Notes under the pieces: model-generated
What the model was told of the DNA's origin: nothing
The model's database searches: none
What the model saw: the letters and a program-made list of their open reading frames with translations, nothing else
Shown: positions 22,909 to 34,941 of the stretch, piece by piece
Layout: every line of letters begins with the position of its first letter
How positions within the stretch are numbered: position 1 is the stretch's first letter
Assembly: GCA_030374765.1 (NCBI GenBank)
Contig: JARGXX010000001.1
Span: 1,178,001-1,242,000, forward strand
Origin: Agarophyton chilense
Taxonomy: Eukaryota; Rhodophyta; Florideophyceae; Gracilariales; Gracilariaceae
DNA: 64,000 nt
Direction of reading: 5' to 3'
Program-made: the position numbers and the translations under genes

Positions 22909-24275
22909 ATGGGGTCTCGAGTTATTAACCCAGTCACTGCAGATTACAATCAGTCGTCGATGCAGCAGGAAAGCATCATCGACAGCCGGTCGGGGGGTCA
23001 TATAGTTCTCCCAAACACTATCGGCATTCCAACAGCGGCCTATAAACGGAGAATGAAGGAATCAGATAGGCCTGGCGTTCCCACCGGCACCGTTCTTTCA
23101 GCGCGCTTAGTTTTTAACCCTCTGTACCGGGAGCAGATGGGAACTTCGGCTCCATCGAATGAAAACTATCCTGTGTATGCAGAGATGGCAAACGCAGTCA
23201 AGGACCTCATCAGGCAGTTTCTGTATCAGAGGATGTCATTAAGGCGCGGAGAAAGGACATTCACTTCTGTGAAAATCGAGTATGCCACTCAACTGACGCA
23301 TCTCAAGCGGAAGATTGTGGATGCATTTCCAGTTCTCGGAGCGGCTCAGAACTTCTGGCTGGCGACGGAGTTTATCAAGGAATCCATGCAACGCGATAAG
23401 AAGGCTTTGATCGAAGCTTGGAAAAGGCAGACAGGAGACGTTTATTGTCCACTGATCTTGGCGGAATCCAGAACGACTTGAGTGCACATGCACCTGAGCA
23501 GAACGGCCCCAATCCCGTTGTGTCTCCCGTTCTCTCTATGCATGTCCGGTCAGGGGAGCATGTGCAAGGTGGTGCGATGCGAATGATTGGCAGGTCTGAC
23601 GGTGGGAGATGCCGCCCTAGCCAAACTCAACGACGAAACCAGAATCAACGTTCGCGTAAGCGCACTGCAAGTGGCAATGACAGGTCTGCACAAGTTGGAC
23701 CTCTTCCATATGACGATCAAGTACTTCAACGCCACGGCCACTCCGCACTGCATTCAATTAGTAACGCCGGTTCGTCTGCTAGGTGCTTTTCAAGAGACAT
23801 TAGTGGCCATCCTCCGCAACCCGATCAACATAGTATTCACAATCAGAGCGGTGAGCCCTATCGCAACGAGCAGAACAGTAACCAGTTGCAGGCTGCTGTG
23901 ACCGAGAGGGCCTCGAACAAGCGCCCCTTCAACCAAATTTCCACGTTGTCCAACAATTCGGGTGAATTCGATGATGACAAAAAAGACCAACATGATGAGT
24001 ATCGCTCTCAAGCGCCACAAAAACAGCAGCGGCAGCGTAAGACAACACGGAAAGGAGTGAAGGGAAGGGCATGCAGAAAAGGCATCTCCAACTCCAGGAC
24101 CATGCAGAGGCTACATGAAAGCAAAACATCTGAAGATGAGTCTGACTCAACTGTGCTTCACGGGGCAGAGGAAACTTGGGTTGCACGCCACAGAGAAGCA
24201 CGTCAGAGCTCTCGTATTAGAAATTCGAAGGCAGCTGTTTCTCGATTCCGCGCCCCTCGCTCCATGAAGCCGTGA
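22909..24275 (+). pseudogene. Transposon accessory ORF, frameshifted, function unknown
   Basis: Two overlapping frames (22909-23481, 190 codons; 23418-24275, 285 codons) look like one gene with a frame change at about 23420-23480, through a lesion or a missed intron. The first part has a predicted helical region (VYAEMANAVKDLIRQFL; SMQRDKKALIEAWKRQ). The second is Gln/Ser/Arg-rich with strongly basic clusters (QKQQRQRKTTRKGVKGR; SSRIRNSKAA), as in nuclear or DNA-binding proteins. By position it could be a TnpA-like DNA-binding helper. I do not recognise the family. Confidence 0.4.
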
Positions 24276-25323
24276 GAGACTTTGTGATAGTCCTGTCGTG
24301 TTGCTAATGACATGTTTCCTATTGTAAGTACATTCGCCTTCATTGATTTATGCGGGCTCTGCTGGCTAACACCTCTAACTGCTCCAGGTCCCTAACCTTT
24401 CGCAAACAATATCATGTTCAAAATTACTCTATTGCGAAGCATATTCAACATAACGTTTATGGTGCTATCGCCAACCACGGAGTACGTACAGTGAGTTCCT
24501 CCCGTTTGCAACCATGATTAAAACCTCATATGCCTCACCAGACTAACCAACTATCGTTCTTTTGATTTCAATGTGTCAGGACTCCCGATTAACTTTGTGT
24601 TACCATGAAGTTCGTATGTATCACCATAGATTGGGCGAACGGTACGATTTGAAATCTGGATGAGGCGGTTCTTGGTGTACGAAATGGTTGTAGTTGTTCA
24701 TTGCTTGACTTGCATCAAGTTTGAGTTCTAGATGCGATACAGTTTTGATCATACAAAGTAGTTTTTTCGTCTAAGTAAGTCTAAGTGAGGGAAATTCCAT
24801 CTTTGTATGGGAGAGCTTGGAGACTATCATCTTCATAAGAAGTGGGACTGGAGAAGGCCCCTTTCGGTGGATTTTACGAGTAAACTATGTCCAGAACTAG
24901 AACCTAAATGGTGTGAAATATGTGTTGTATTGGAGAGTTAATGGACCTGATAAGGTCACAATTCGGTGTTCTATCTGTCCGAAACTGAAAGAAACAAGCG
25001 TCCATATCCAACAATCATTTGTCTTGATTGTGGAGAAGGGTTCTTATTTCGAACCAGATCGGAACTGAAAATGGACTTGGTTCGCCCAATTTTCCAGCAG
25101 TGTTCCGGCTCAATTTAGTCCTATTACGCCCTTTTTGCGTATGATCTCGGACTCATGAGGTACGCTGACGTATTCTACTTCTCGGCCATAGTTGGTGCAG
25201 TGTTCGTTCTACAATAGTTGGCCATATTTTGGCATACGTTAAAAGGCATATTTCAGGCCATTTTTTGGCCTGTTTTTAGCCGGAAATTTTAAATAAAAAT
25301 AAGGTCTAAGTACGGCCATATTA
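24276..25323. other. Right subterminal region of the DNA transposon, no gene
   Basis: The interval is AT-rich and has no frame worth calling. Copies of GGCCATATT and TTTGGCC accumulate towards the end (25210-25339), mirroring the left subterminal region. Confidence 0.55.
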
Positions 25324-25339
25324 CGGCCATATTTTGTCC
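25324..25339 (-). repeat. Right terminal inverted repeat of the DNA transposon
   Basis: CGGCCATATTTTGTCC is the inverted partner of 14765-14780 with one mismatch. A second, internal copy of the CGGCCATATT core starts at 25313. Confidence 0.75.
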
Positions 25340-26927
25340 ACTCATGCTGCGCACTGGGTTGCGACAATCCCAATCGATACCGTAACGGGCGGCCTTCAAA
25401 ACCAGAATGGCAACGAATACGGTCCACTCCGAAAGGACAATGGACCAAATGAGGTAATACCGCTCTAAGTTCCGGGACATCTGACTCCCGAAGTACGCCA
25501 AGACCGGCGGAGTGGGCATGCTCAGTGATAAAGGAACCTCATAGGACTCTCACCACTCTGGTCGAAGCACGTACCAATCGGGTCTATCCTTCGTAGGTTG
25601 TGAGAAGTACTCGACGTTATGAAACATATGCATACCGCGAGTGTACGAGTTGCGAGTGCGAACGCGATTCTCCGTCGCTGCATCCTCGCCCCACCTACTA
25701 CGGTCAGCCCAATTGATAGTGGTGAAAGGCCGATTCAGGGAAACCAACTCAGGTGAAACTGCAAGGTAAGTCTCCGGAATAGACGGGTACTGGCACACTT
25801 GCACCACCAATCGACGGTATTAATCCAGCTCCGGTTCGATGCGCACATACGGTCAGTCGCTCGGATATATCGGCGAGATGAAATACCTCAAAGGTGTATG
25901 ACGCTGCCGACTCTGGAAACATTCCAGTCGACCCTGACGAGGTTGAGACTCTTGGTCCCGTTTCTTCAAGAGCAAGGGAATGGAGCGAAGGCGCTCGCAG
26001 TCCGAACCAGACAAACCCAAGTAGGGATCCAATTGTGGTCTGGTAAGAGCTGCCGGCAACGACGAATTCCCTACTGCCACAGGCAAATTGTGCTTCAACA
26101 GGTCATTGTTCGTCACCTGGTCGAATGTAATACCAAAATGTCCATACAGACTCGTCGTCCGCTTCGCCGCACCAAACTCTAGATTGTGAGCCCAATTGGT
26201 TTGGGTCGTCGAAGGAAGTCCACCACTGCGTTGGCACGGGTCAGCCGGAGTCCCAGGGGAGAACTCAGTCGCAGGGACAGGCATACTGCGAAACCCAATG
26301 TTGGTAGGCGTTCGCGAAGTCGAGCGAGTTACCCTCTTGGTAATACCACCGCGTCCACGGCCACAAGATGGGCCGCTAACTGACATGGATTGGAAGGCCG
26401 TAGCTCGACCCGACGAACGAGGTGATGAATCGACCTCCACGGCCGCGGTGAACACCAGCAGGTATTCATTCTTTTGAAGTAGAGCCTCCTCGGTCCGTTC
26501 TGAGGAGACGGCCAACAGATCCAACCTTTCCGGTAGTACCGACAATGACCTTTCGGGAACAACAGTGGCCGGCGTGCGGTCGCGAGCGGGTCCAGACCTT
26601 TGAGGTATCGTGGAACGGGACCAATCCGACCTTAAAGGCATAACGGCAGGGGTATCAATCCCCTCGGAATCGCCAACTTCTTCAACCCCAATGGTAACAG
26701 GCATCTCACGTCTCTCGAGCGCTGGTGCTGCTAGTGGGGACGACCCACCCCTTCGAGGTATCGGTGACGAAACCACGATGCGGTGCAAGGTGCACCGACG
26801 TGGTACCGAATGGGTTCGAACGCGTGCGCAGAGGTGGCGCGATCTTGTCATTACGCCGAGGGTAAACCGGAATGCAAAACCGGAAAAAGGTCGCGTAATT
26901 ACCAACGGGGCCGCTCAACACCAATAA
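25340..26927 (-). pseudogene. Antisense gene (aORF) of element A, middle part
   Basis: Three blocks belong together: 26905-25853 (350 codons), 25810-25550 and 25519-25340. The last reads PPVLAYFGS and LIWSIVLSEWTVFVAI, which aligns with B1 PPVVSYLGS and GLWSVVLTEWAVRAA. The first block is Pro/Ser/Arg-rich, then TQTNWAHNLEFG. Frame changes near 25830 and 25540 and a stop after RPEW break it. It is continuous with 49694 (5' side, before B1 inserted) and 14764 (3' side, before the DNA transposon inserted). Confidence 0.65.
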
Positions 26928-26932
26928 GGTCT

Positions 26933-27819
26933 TCTAGCACAAGGCTCGCAGCGGAGACACCACGAAGATGTTCGGGATCTTCCTCTCTTGATAGACACTC
27001 CTCAGGCGGGGGAGACGCGTTCCAGCGGAGCACAGAAACAGAGCCACTCTGGAAAGGCACGACGAAGTCGGGTGTAAGACCGAGGCTAATCCGGCGGGAT
27101 ATACCTAGAGTGTTTAGGTGAGCACGGCACAGTCCGGGGTGTGACCAATCCTAGGCGGAGCGGTACCACGGCGATTGTCGGAAAAAGAGCGAGGAAACAC
27201 TCGTATGAGGTGGACGAGCGGGGTGAGTGGGGCGGCCACTCACGAGAGCCAGAAAGGAGAAGAAGAGGAAACGGGGGCGAAACCCTATACAGGGGCGAGA
27301 CTACGACAAGTGTCGGCGATTAAATATGAACCCACGGTGGTGGTAGCACTCTGGTCGACAGAGGGATGGATGAACGAACGTGCGACGGGCGCTCACGCAG
27401 TATGCGGTGAAGACGCGCCGAAGGCGAAGAGTTCAGAGCCAAGACTCCCTCCTTGGGATCTCCCAAGAGGGTGTTTACTGGAAAGCAGTGCTCAACCTCC
27501 TAAGTAGTGTGGCGCGCGGCCCCTGACAGTTGGCGCGCGCCCGAAAAATAGACACTAAATAGCGATAGCGTAGCTAAATAAATACTGAAATATACTAAGT
27601 AATACTAACCATTAGGTAGAATCCGGGCCACGTGTGGCACGCCTCGCACTCGAGCGTCGGCATCCGTGCAGTCCACGTGTTCCACCAGTGTGCAGTTCCG
27701 GTCCTAACTGGCCGTCAGCACGCAATAGCGGTATAGCTTGTCATAGCCCAAGCTAGTCCTCAACCGAGCGAACTCTCTAAATCCGGCGAAGAAACCCCCT
27801 TGAAGGGCATTGCCCTTCA
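26933..27819 (-). repeat. 3' LTR of B1
   Basis: It aligns without gaps at its left edge with the 5' LTR edge at 37168 (TCTAGCACAAGG against TGAAGACCAAGG) and ends GCCCTTCA like the split 5' LTR. On the minus strand the polypurine tract TAAGGAGGGGGATATGAAGA (27839-27820) lies directly before it, as required for plus-strand priming. Confidence 0.88.
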
Positions 27820-28064
27820 TCTTCATATCCCCCTCCTTAGGTGATGAACACGCCGTCGACATGGCGGGGAGGCAACGGTCCAACCGGCATAAGAGCGAGC
27901 CGCGTAACGCGTCCAGCGACCACTCGACTGTCGAAGGCAGAGCTGCACAACCGAACGAAAAACGCACCGACGTGGTAACCACTCCTCGAACTTCGAGCGC
28001 TCTTTCACATCGTACGCCAACTTCCCGCGACCACATCAAGATACCTTGGCGACCAGTACTCCCG

Positions 28065-29722
28065 ATGAACGGTGGTAACAATCCCTGCTGGGGTTACTTC
28101 TCCGGTTTCCATTCGGCTCCCCTTCCGCGGGGGAGTGCCTCGTCAACCGCGCCGCGCCGATCCCGGGGTCCCGTTGAAGCTTCAAGCCACATCACTCCTG
28201 CGGAGGACACCTGGCCCAGTTACGACGAACTCGTCGGGCTAAACCCGCGTCAACATGCCGCGATTCTCCAGAGAGCTCAGTGGTTCCATCCGACAGCGGT
28301 CTTCGACGAAGAACTCGTGGCGTCGTATTCTGATGGCAATGCGCGTCTCCCGGGGGAGCTGCAAGCTTTGATCACCACGTCGTGTGATTGGCGACGCCGT
28401 ATGGCGGTTCCCGTTCACGCGATTCTGCGGCGAAGGCGCGAGTCGGTGGAGGAGGCGCATTGCATGTTTGTCAGCATCGGCTATTCACGGATCAACCGGG
28501 CGAACTTTCAATACCCCATCCCCGAGGAATTCGGCTTCGACCTACGGATGTACCGGACTCAGGGTGAGATCGGCTACGCCTTGCGGCGTTGAAAACTTAC
28601 GCATGGCGCGGTCAACCGCGAGCGAGTCAAGAAGCGATCTGGTGGGTCCGTCCGATCATTCGTGCCGAGTTCCGTCACCTTCGTCGTGAGTCCCGATATC
28701 GGTGGTTACAGAACTTCATCCGCGAGGAGCGTCGGGGCAGATCCCGCTTTGGGTTCCTTGTCCCTTATCAGAACACGGAGATAAACCGGATTAGTCCCTT
28801 CTATCAGTTCGGGCGATACGTTCCCCTGCCTGGGTGGTGGTCCTCCGTCGAGGTGTGCCGGGGATGTTACGTGGAGTTGCCTCCAGTCGTCTCCTATCTG
28901 GGCTCGTACCTCATCGAGGATCCGCACTCCGGCTTATGGTCCGTGGTCCTAACCGAATGGGCAGTCCGCGCCGCGGCGTACATCTTGTGGGAAGCCTACG
29001 ACCAGTATCGACTGTAATATCTTCCTCCGCGTTTGCGTGGTTACATCCGGCAGCTGGACCTTCAACTCCCTCTTGGAGGTGTAAATAATGCTGATGAAGC
29101 TCAGGAGCTCATCGACATCATTGGGCGTGTCGACTGGGCTGTCGTGGCTGTCCGGCAGAGCGGCCGTGGTCAAGAAGCCGGTGGGGCTGATCGGTCTCCG
29201 GGGCGTCGCACGCCGTTGGCGGGAGATTTCATCTTATTTAACCCGTAGGAGCAGCAAGAGATCTCCGAGGCGGAGGCGTCGGCACTCCGGATGGCTCCGC
29301 GAGGCATACCATACGGGCACCCCGTGGGGTTTGTCAACTCGGATGACTTCTACTACGCCTATGGCGGTGATGATCTCCCGCAGGAGGAGGGCGAATACCG
29401 TGGGGACGAGGTCATGGAAGACGCGGGAGACCCCGATGGTGTCGATATTACTGCGCAGCCGGCGCAAGGAGCGACTCACGCATGTGTAGTGGTCGATCCA
29501 GTGGCGGCGGCGGTGCCGGACGAACCGGAAGTTATCAAGGTTCCCATACGCCCAGAGGCGGCCGTGATCTCCCAGTTCCTTCGGGGTGTTGGACTGAATG
29601 CGCAAGCGGCGAGCGGCGACATCGGTACGATGAGAGACGCCCTCGTGGCACGCCTGGCCGGCGGGAGTAACTCCGCTAGCGATTTGGCTGGCGCGCACGG
29701 TAATCCGGGTTCTTCCAACTGA
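28065..29722 (+). pseudogene. Antisense gene (aORF) of B1
   Basis: The gene lies between the 3' LTR and the chromodomain and runs against gag-pol. It starts ATG at 28065 (MNGGNNPCWGYFSGF, like MSNQNNQPN...GYFSGF in B2). Shared blocks follow: WPSYDELVG, AQWFHPTAV, YRTQGEIGY, WVRPIIRAEF, FGFLVPYQN, CRGCYVELPPV, LWSVVLTEWAVRAAA, GHPVGFVNSDDFYYAY, AAVISQFLRGVG. The frame changes near 28570-28590, and stops lie at 29015-29017 and 29246-29248. The last stop is at the same codon position as one in B2. About 550 codons in total. No domain is recognised. Conservation of protein blocks between elements on this strand argues that it was a real gene. Confidence 0.75.
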
Positions 29723-29934
29723 TCCCTTGGGATCTTGGTTAGTATATCCCGCTGTGCTGTAGTGTGTGCAGCAACTTCGAAAATAGTAAACTACTTCCGT
29801 CTATGACGTATTTGTTTTCTTTCTTCTCTTCCACTTCTTCTGAGTGTCCTTCTTCAGGTCTTCTGTGCATCTTCTCCTTTTTCCAAGGGTCCTTATCCAG
29901 ATCTTCTGTTCCTTTATCCCCATCGGGTGTCTTC

Positions 29935-31515
29935 TTATCCCACTTGGGCTCGGGCTATGGTAGCCAGCAAAGCCGTTACAGTACGACGATGATACTGTAC
30001 CACCTTTGACCGAGGTAGGTGCTCTATCGGTTCGCCTGAATCCCATTCGGGGCCGTACCCGTACCAACGGACCAAGTATTGGATATACCTTTTTGGGTGG
30101 TAGGAGTGCTCCAAAATGCGCCCGCCCACGAACTCTTGTCGGTACACTTCCCGGCCATCCCGTATGACGGTGTCACTATTTCCGGGTGGTACCCTTCCTG
30201 AGCCCGGGGGTACCGAAGTGATCACGCGTTGGGCGGCTTCGCTCCGGTCGGACCGTGTAGCGCGCAAGGCAGTCCCCGGCTGAGTGGAATGTCGACCCGA
30301 CTTCGGCGGTTCATCTTCCCCAGGTGCCTGATCTACTTCGGCGTTTCCCACTCCGGTTGGAGGGCCCACACCGGCGGGTAACCCGGGTGGTCGTTCCGCT
30401 AATCGGCGTGGTGAAGCTCGCTTCGGCGGAGAGATTCGCTGGGGCGGTGGCGCATTGTCGCACCTCTCTGTCCCGCGGCGAGGTTCCGTTTAGTCACGTG
30501 AAGCTTCCAATGGCTGGCTGTCCGGAGTCGGCGCCGTGGATGTATCCGCCTCCCTGTGCGTGGTACTTGGCGGTGCGTCGTCCACTCGTACTGTATCAGG
30601 CTGCGGTGCGTCGAGCGCATTTGCATTCCATGTTGCACGTGTGGTGACACCTCGGCGAGTGTTTGTGGCGTTATCCGCAGGTGCGTTCTGAGGCTTGGAT
30701 AGCGACTGCGTCGAGTCGTGCAGGACGTCGGTATCAGGCACCTCTGATGGGCGAAGAATGACACGCGACGGTGCGGCGTTTCCAGCGACGGTATCGACCG
30801 GATTACGACAGCTGTCGGGCGCCTCCCCCTCCTTAGACGATGCACCGAAGTTGGTGTCCGTCGGGTGGACTGGGCAGGAGCGACGGATGTGTGACACGAT
30901 TCCTTGCGGGTTGGGCGCCGCGGGTAGCGGAAGGTCAGACAAACCCCGAAATGAGTTTGGTAACGCGTAGGGATGCGGGTGGACCTGGGGTGGGGGGGTC
31001 GATGCATCCGTTTCAACGGGAGCAGTCACACCAGTAGGTTGGGTTGTTAACGATGGGGGAGCCGATACCACGCGATCGCGGGAGATGCGTTCGTGATTAC
31101 CAGCGAGGTCAACAACGACAGTGTCGGAAGCCACCGAAATAACTCGAAAGGGGCCGTCGGCAACGGGTGACAGCTTGTGGCGTTTCTCCTTCTCTGGGTT
31201 CCAATACTCCTTGCGGATGAATACATAACCGTCGGGGGCGAGACGTGGTGGCGAGCGAGGGGATTTGGTATCAAAGTCACGCTTGTAAGTGGCCTGGGCT
31301 CGGCCCATTGAACGCCGTGCGGCGGGAACGAGCTTAGTGAGCCAAGTTTTCCAGGTTTCGCGGTAAGCAGTCGGTGACGGAAAGGTATCCAGAGTGGGCT
31401 GAGGTTCCAGCGCTACGGGCTGTAGGGTACGGGACAGTACCAACTCGACGGGTGTTAATCCTTTTTTCCTGTGCACCTGCGTATTGTACGCAAAGGTGAG
31501 CGCATCAGTGAACAA
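29935..31515 (-). pseudogene. pol: B1 integrase C-terminal region and chromodomain
   Basis: The 31515-30490 frame continues the integrase tail (FIRKEYWNPEKEKRHKL, DGPFRVISV, RISRDRVV) into a Pro/Thr-rich linker. The 30369-29935 frame holds the chromodomain (EFVGGRILEHSYH, YIQYLVRWYGYGPEWDSG) and ends AQVG. The tryptophan of GPEWDSG that is lost in B2 is present here. The two frames differ, so at least one frameshift lies between 30369 and 30490. Confidence 0.8.
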
Positions 31516-34500
31516 GTCCCAATCTTTGGGGTGGTCTGAAACGTATGAACGGAGTGTCGCAAGTAATGTCCAGTTGAACCATTGGGCCTGCCCATTAGTT
31601 TGGGGTGGAAAGTGGTCGTGAACAGTTTCTTAATGTCCAAGATGCGACCCACATCCTCGAATAAACGAGAGGCGAACTGTCTCCCGTTATTGGAGAGGAG
31701 GTTGACCGGTGGAACGTAGACGAAGATCCAGTGTAGGACGAATTCTTGAGCCGCGCTCATAGCGGAGATCTTCCGTAACGGTACGGACCGGACCAGCTTT
31801 GAGAAGCGATTCGTAATTACAAGTAAGAACTTGTAATTCCGCTTAGTGGTTAGGAAGGGACCGAGTATATTGATGGCCACTAACTCCAATGGAGCGCGAG
31901 CTGGAAACAGCTTCAACTTCGTCGCATAACGGCGGAGCTTGACACGGTTCCGAGCGCAATCGGTACAAAACCGCGCCGTTGCGTAGCAGTCCACTGCCAT
32001 GGCAGGCCAGTAGAAGTTACGGCGTAGGGTGAGGTATCTTTTCCGTCCACGACGTGGCCACTCAGTTTGGAGTAGTGCGACAACCGTAAGACTCTCGAAT
32101 GGAGGTTATGTTGTACCACGATTTGTGGGTGCGATGTGACAGTCCGTACAAGGTATCCGGCGTCATTCACCTGAAAGGGGAGAGTACCTCCTCCATTGAG
32201 TTCAGCGCGGACCTTCGCGCAGAACGGGTCAGCGAATTGCTCCCGTATCATCTCCTCTGGAGTAATAGGCACGAAGTTCCCTGGTAAGGGTTTCTCGGAA
32301 TCTTCCGAGAGAAGAAAGTCGTCTAATTCGGAACCGGAATCTGAAGTGTCCGTGTCTCGTTCCTCGTCCTCGATGGTAGCGTCGTCGCCATTCACTGCAA
32401 AGCAGGGTATTTCATAGTCTTTGACGGGTAGTGTTTCGCCAGTAGTGACCAGGCGGGAGAGAGCATCTGCTTGGGTGTTGCACGATCCTTTTTGGTACTG
32501 CACGTCAAAGTCAAACTCTGCTAGACGGAGACGCCAACGCATCAAGCGGCCTGAAGGCTCCGAGGTGGAGAGTAGGCATCGAAGTAATGCGTGGTCCGTA
32601 AAAACGGTGAAATGATTACCCATGAGATAGGGGCGCAACGTTTGTAATGCCCACACTACTGCAAGGCATTCGTTCTCCGAGACGGACTAATTTTTCTAGT
32701 GGACGTTTAGCGATCGGGACCAGTACCCTACGGGGCGTCTTTCCCCATTAAGTGCAGTTTGAAACAGTGCACAACCTACTTGGTAGTCGCTGGCGTCCGT
32801 ATCTACGGTGAAGCATTCCAGGCTTGGGCAACAAGACGATCGGGGGCGGAGACGACAGAATCCTTAAGAGAGTTGAAAGATTCCGTTTGATCGGGGGTTA
32901 AGGGGTCCAGTTTTGGTGGTTGGCCTTTCCGCAAAAGCGCGTTTAACGGTGCAGCTTTGTCCGAAAAGTGCGGGATGAATCGTCGGTAGACGTTTGCGAG
33001 TCCCAGAAAGGAACGAAGCTCGGTTTGCGTCCGCGGTTCTTTAGCCTCTTTGAGTGACTTAACACGACTCTCCTCGATTGTAACACGTCCTGGACGGATA
33101 ACATGGCCGAGATACTTCACGGTGTCCGTGAAGAAGTCACATTTCTTCAACTTAAGAGTGACACCCGCATCTCGAAGCGTGGTCATGATATCCCTCACAT
33201 GAGTGAGGTGTTTGTCCAGATTATCTGTGAAGATGATTATGTCATCCACGTCGACCAGGCAGGGACGCCATTTAAAGCGGGCCAATAGGATGTCGATGGC
33301 TTGCTGGAACGTAGCGGGGGCGTTGGTAAGACCAAAAGGCATCCCTTTGAAACGGTAGACACCGGAGTGACACGGGAAAGCGGTTTTTATCCTGTTCTTG
33401 CTTCCTTACCGGAACTTGTCAGTATCCCCAATTGGCTTCCAGGGTTGTAAAGACGGTGGCGGTGCCCAGCGAGGCAATGTACTCGTCCATTATTGGGATT
33501 TGATGCACGTCCATGACGGTGACGGCATTCAACCGACGGTAGTCGACGCAAACCCTGCAGGAACCATCCTTCTTTGGAGCCAGTACTACTGGAGAAGCCC
33601 ACGGCGACTGAGCCGGTTCAATGACTCCTGCTCGAAGATTTTAATCCACATTTTCCTTTTCCTCCGCGCGTGCGGCGGGTCCGGCACGGTATGGGTGCTG
33701 AGAGATGGGTCGGGTGTCCGGTAGCAAATCAATCCGGTGTTACGTAGTGGCCATCTCACCAAGGGAGCCGTCCCACATAGTGGTGAAGTCCCTTAAAAGT
33801 TCTCGCAATCGATGGCGGTATGACTCCGAGACGTGGCTGAGATCCAGTTCCTCGAGTTCTTAGAATGGATCGGGGCGGTCACCACTCGTTGAAACGGGCT
33901 GCGCCCCTGATGTTACACGTTGAACCCCGGGTACCGGCGATGAAACGGGTTCCGGGCTGTCCCCCTCCTTAGAGTGAACGAGTCCGAGAACGTCAGCTGC
34001 GGTCAGCTTTGTCGGCACCATAGCGATGGGGTGCGGCATGACCGACCCTATCACTTGGTTCTTCACCAGATACTGGGGTATAGTCCCTAGATTGGCGATC
34101 AGCACGTGAAACGGCTGGTTTGGCTTTACATGGACGATTCCATTCCGAATTGCGAGGCTGTGCCTGTCATACAGTGACGACAATGGTTGCAAGACCCGGA
34201 GTCCGTGTTGACGGGAGGTTACTTTCACCATCATTTGGGACTCAGGTGGGACGCACAACGACGCTGCGACGCGGAGCTTATTAGATTCACGGTTATCCGG
34301 TCCAGGTTCCTGTGCTGCCGCTAGCGGGACATGCTTCTTCGTGGCACGCCTAAGCGGACGACGAACGATCGGAGTGGACCATCCATCCTCCATCTTGACA
34401 CGCCGTTGGCGGGGGAAGATCGCTTCGACGAAGCGATCGCCAAAGTCGCAACCCAAGATGACTGGGGCGGCTAATTTCCGACATACGACGAAGTCGAGTT

Positions 34501-34747
34501 TCACCACGCGAGCGCCAACGCAGACTACCAGTTCTATGAACCTCACCGTATCCAACGGTTTGTTGTTCGCGTCAGCGACCTCTGGGACGTGGTCGCGGCG
34601 GATTCTAGACTGCAATGCAGGCAGTAACACTTCCTCCACGACAAAGTTCGGACCGGCAACGGTGTCTAAGACGGTAAGGTGTCGCACCATAAACTGGGGT
34701 GAAAGGCCAAGGTCAGCATAGACCTTGTAATTTCTTTTCGCCATCAC
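31455..34747 (-). pseudogene. pol: B1 protease, RT, RNase H and integrase core
   Basis: The protease frame (34747-33860) starts MMAKRNYKVYADLG and has DTVAG in place of DTGAG, then a stop after DRPDPF. RT is degraded at its N-terminus (33840-33343) and readable at 33342-32803, where the catalytic box is DVDD instead of YLDD. RNase H lies at 32656 and below (FTDHALLRCLL, NTQADALSRL). The integrase core (32000-31455) has VAINILGPF and LLSNNGRQF, so both catalytic Asp residues are Asn. A further frame change follows in FHPKLMGRPNG. Domain order and similarity to B2 are clear; no activity is expected. Confidence 0.85.
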
Positions 34748-34941
34748 CAGAATTCTATCCGGGAACCGGTTATGGGAAACACGTTTTCACGGACGACGCA
34801 GAACACTAAAGTGTTCCGAGTTCATGTCATTGACGGCCTCTTTCCTTGAAAGTACTTTGACCGGGGAGCGAGGCTTGAACGCCTCGGGCGCCGTCGACCT
34901 CGACTCTGAGGGCGCCCCTCCTTGAGAGGAGACTCCCACAT

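Larger units (their letters stand above)
14765..25339. mobile_element. Tnp2-type DNA transposon carrying a potassium channel gene
   Basis: The ends are inverted copies: GGACAGAATATGGCCG at 14765-14780 and its complement with one mismatch at 25324-25339. Inside each end there are many TGGCC/GGCCG copies, typical of transposase-binding subterminal repeats. The flanks on both sides are element A aORF sequence, so the whole interval is an insertion in A. It contains a Slo-like channel (15204-19201, plus), a Tnp2/DUF4218-like transposase (22270-19137, minus) and an accessory ORF (22909-24275, plus). I could not find a target duplication: the flanks read TTTG and ACTC. The transposase type suggests a CACTA-like or related superfamily, but the ends do not start CACTA. 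Confidence 0.75.

Noticed and set aside
14755-25350. Target duplication of the DNA transposon
   Set aside because: I compared the flanks (TTTG before, ACTC after, and longer versions) and found no convincing direct repeat of 3 to 9 bases.
27141-27507. Frames repeated at 37376-37691
   Set aside because: They are parts of the two B1 LTRs and recur by LTR homology. The highly charged composition and lack of domains argue against genes.
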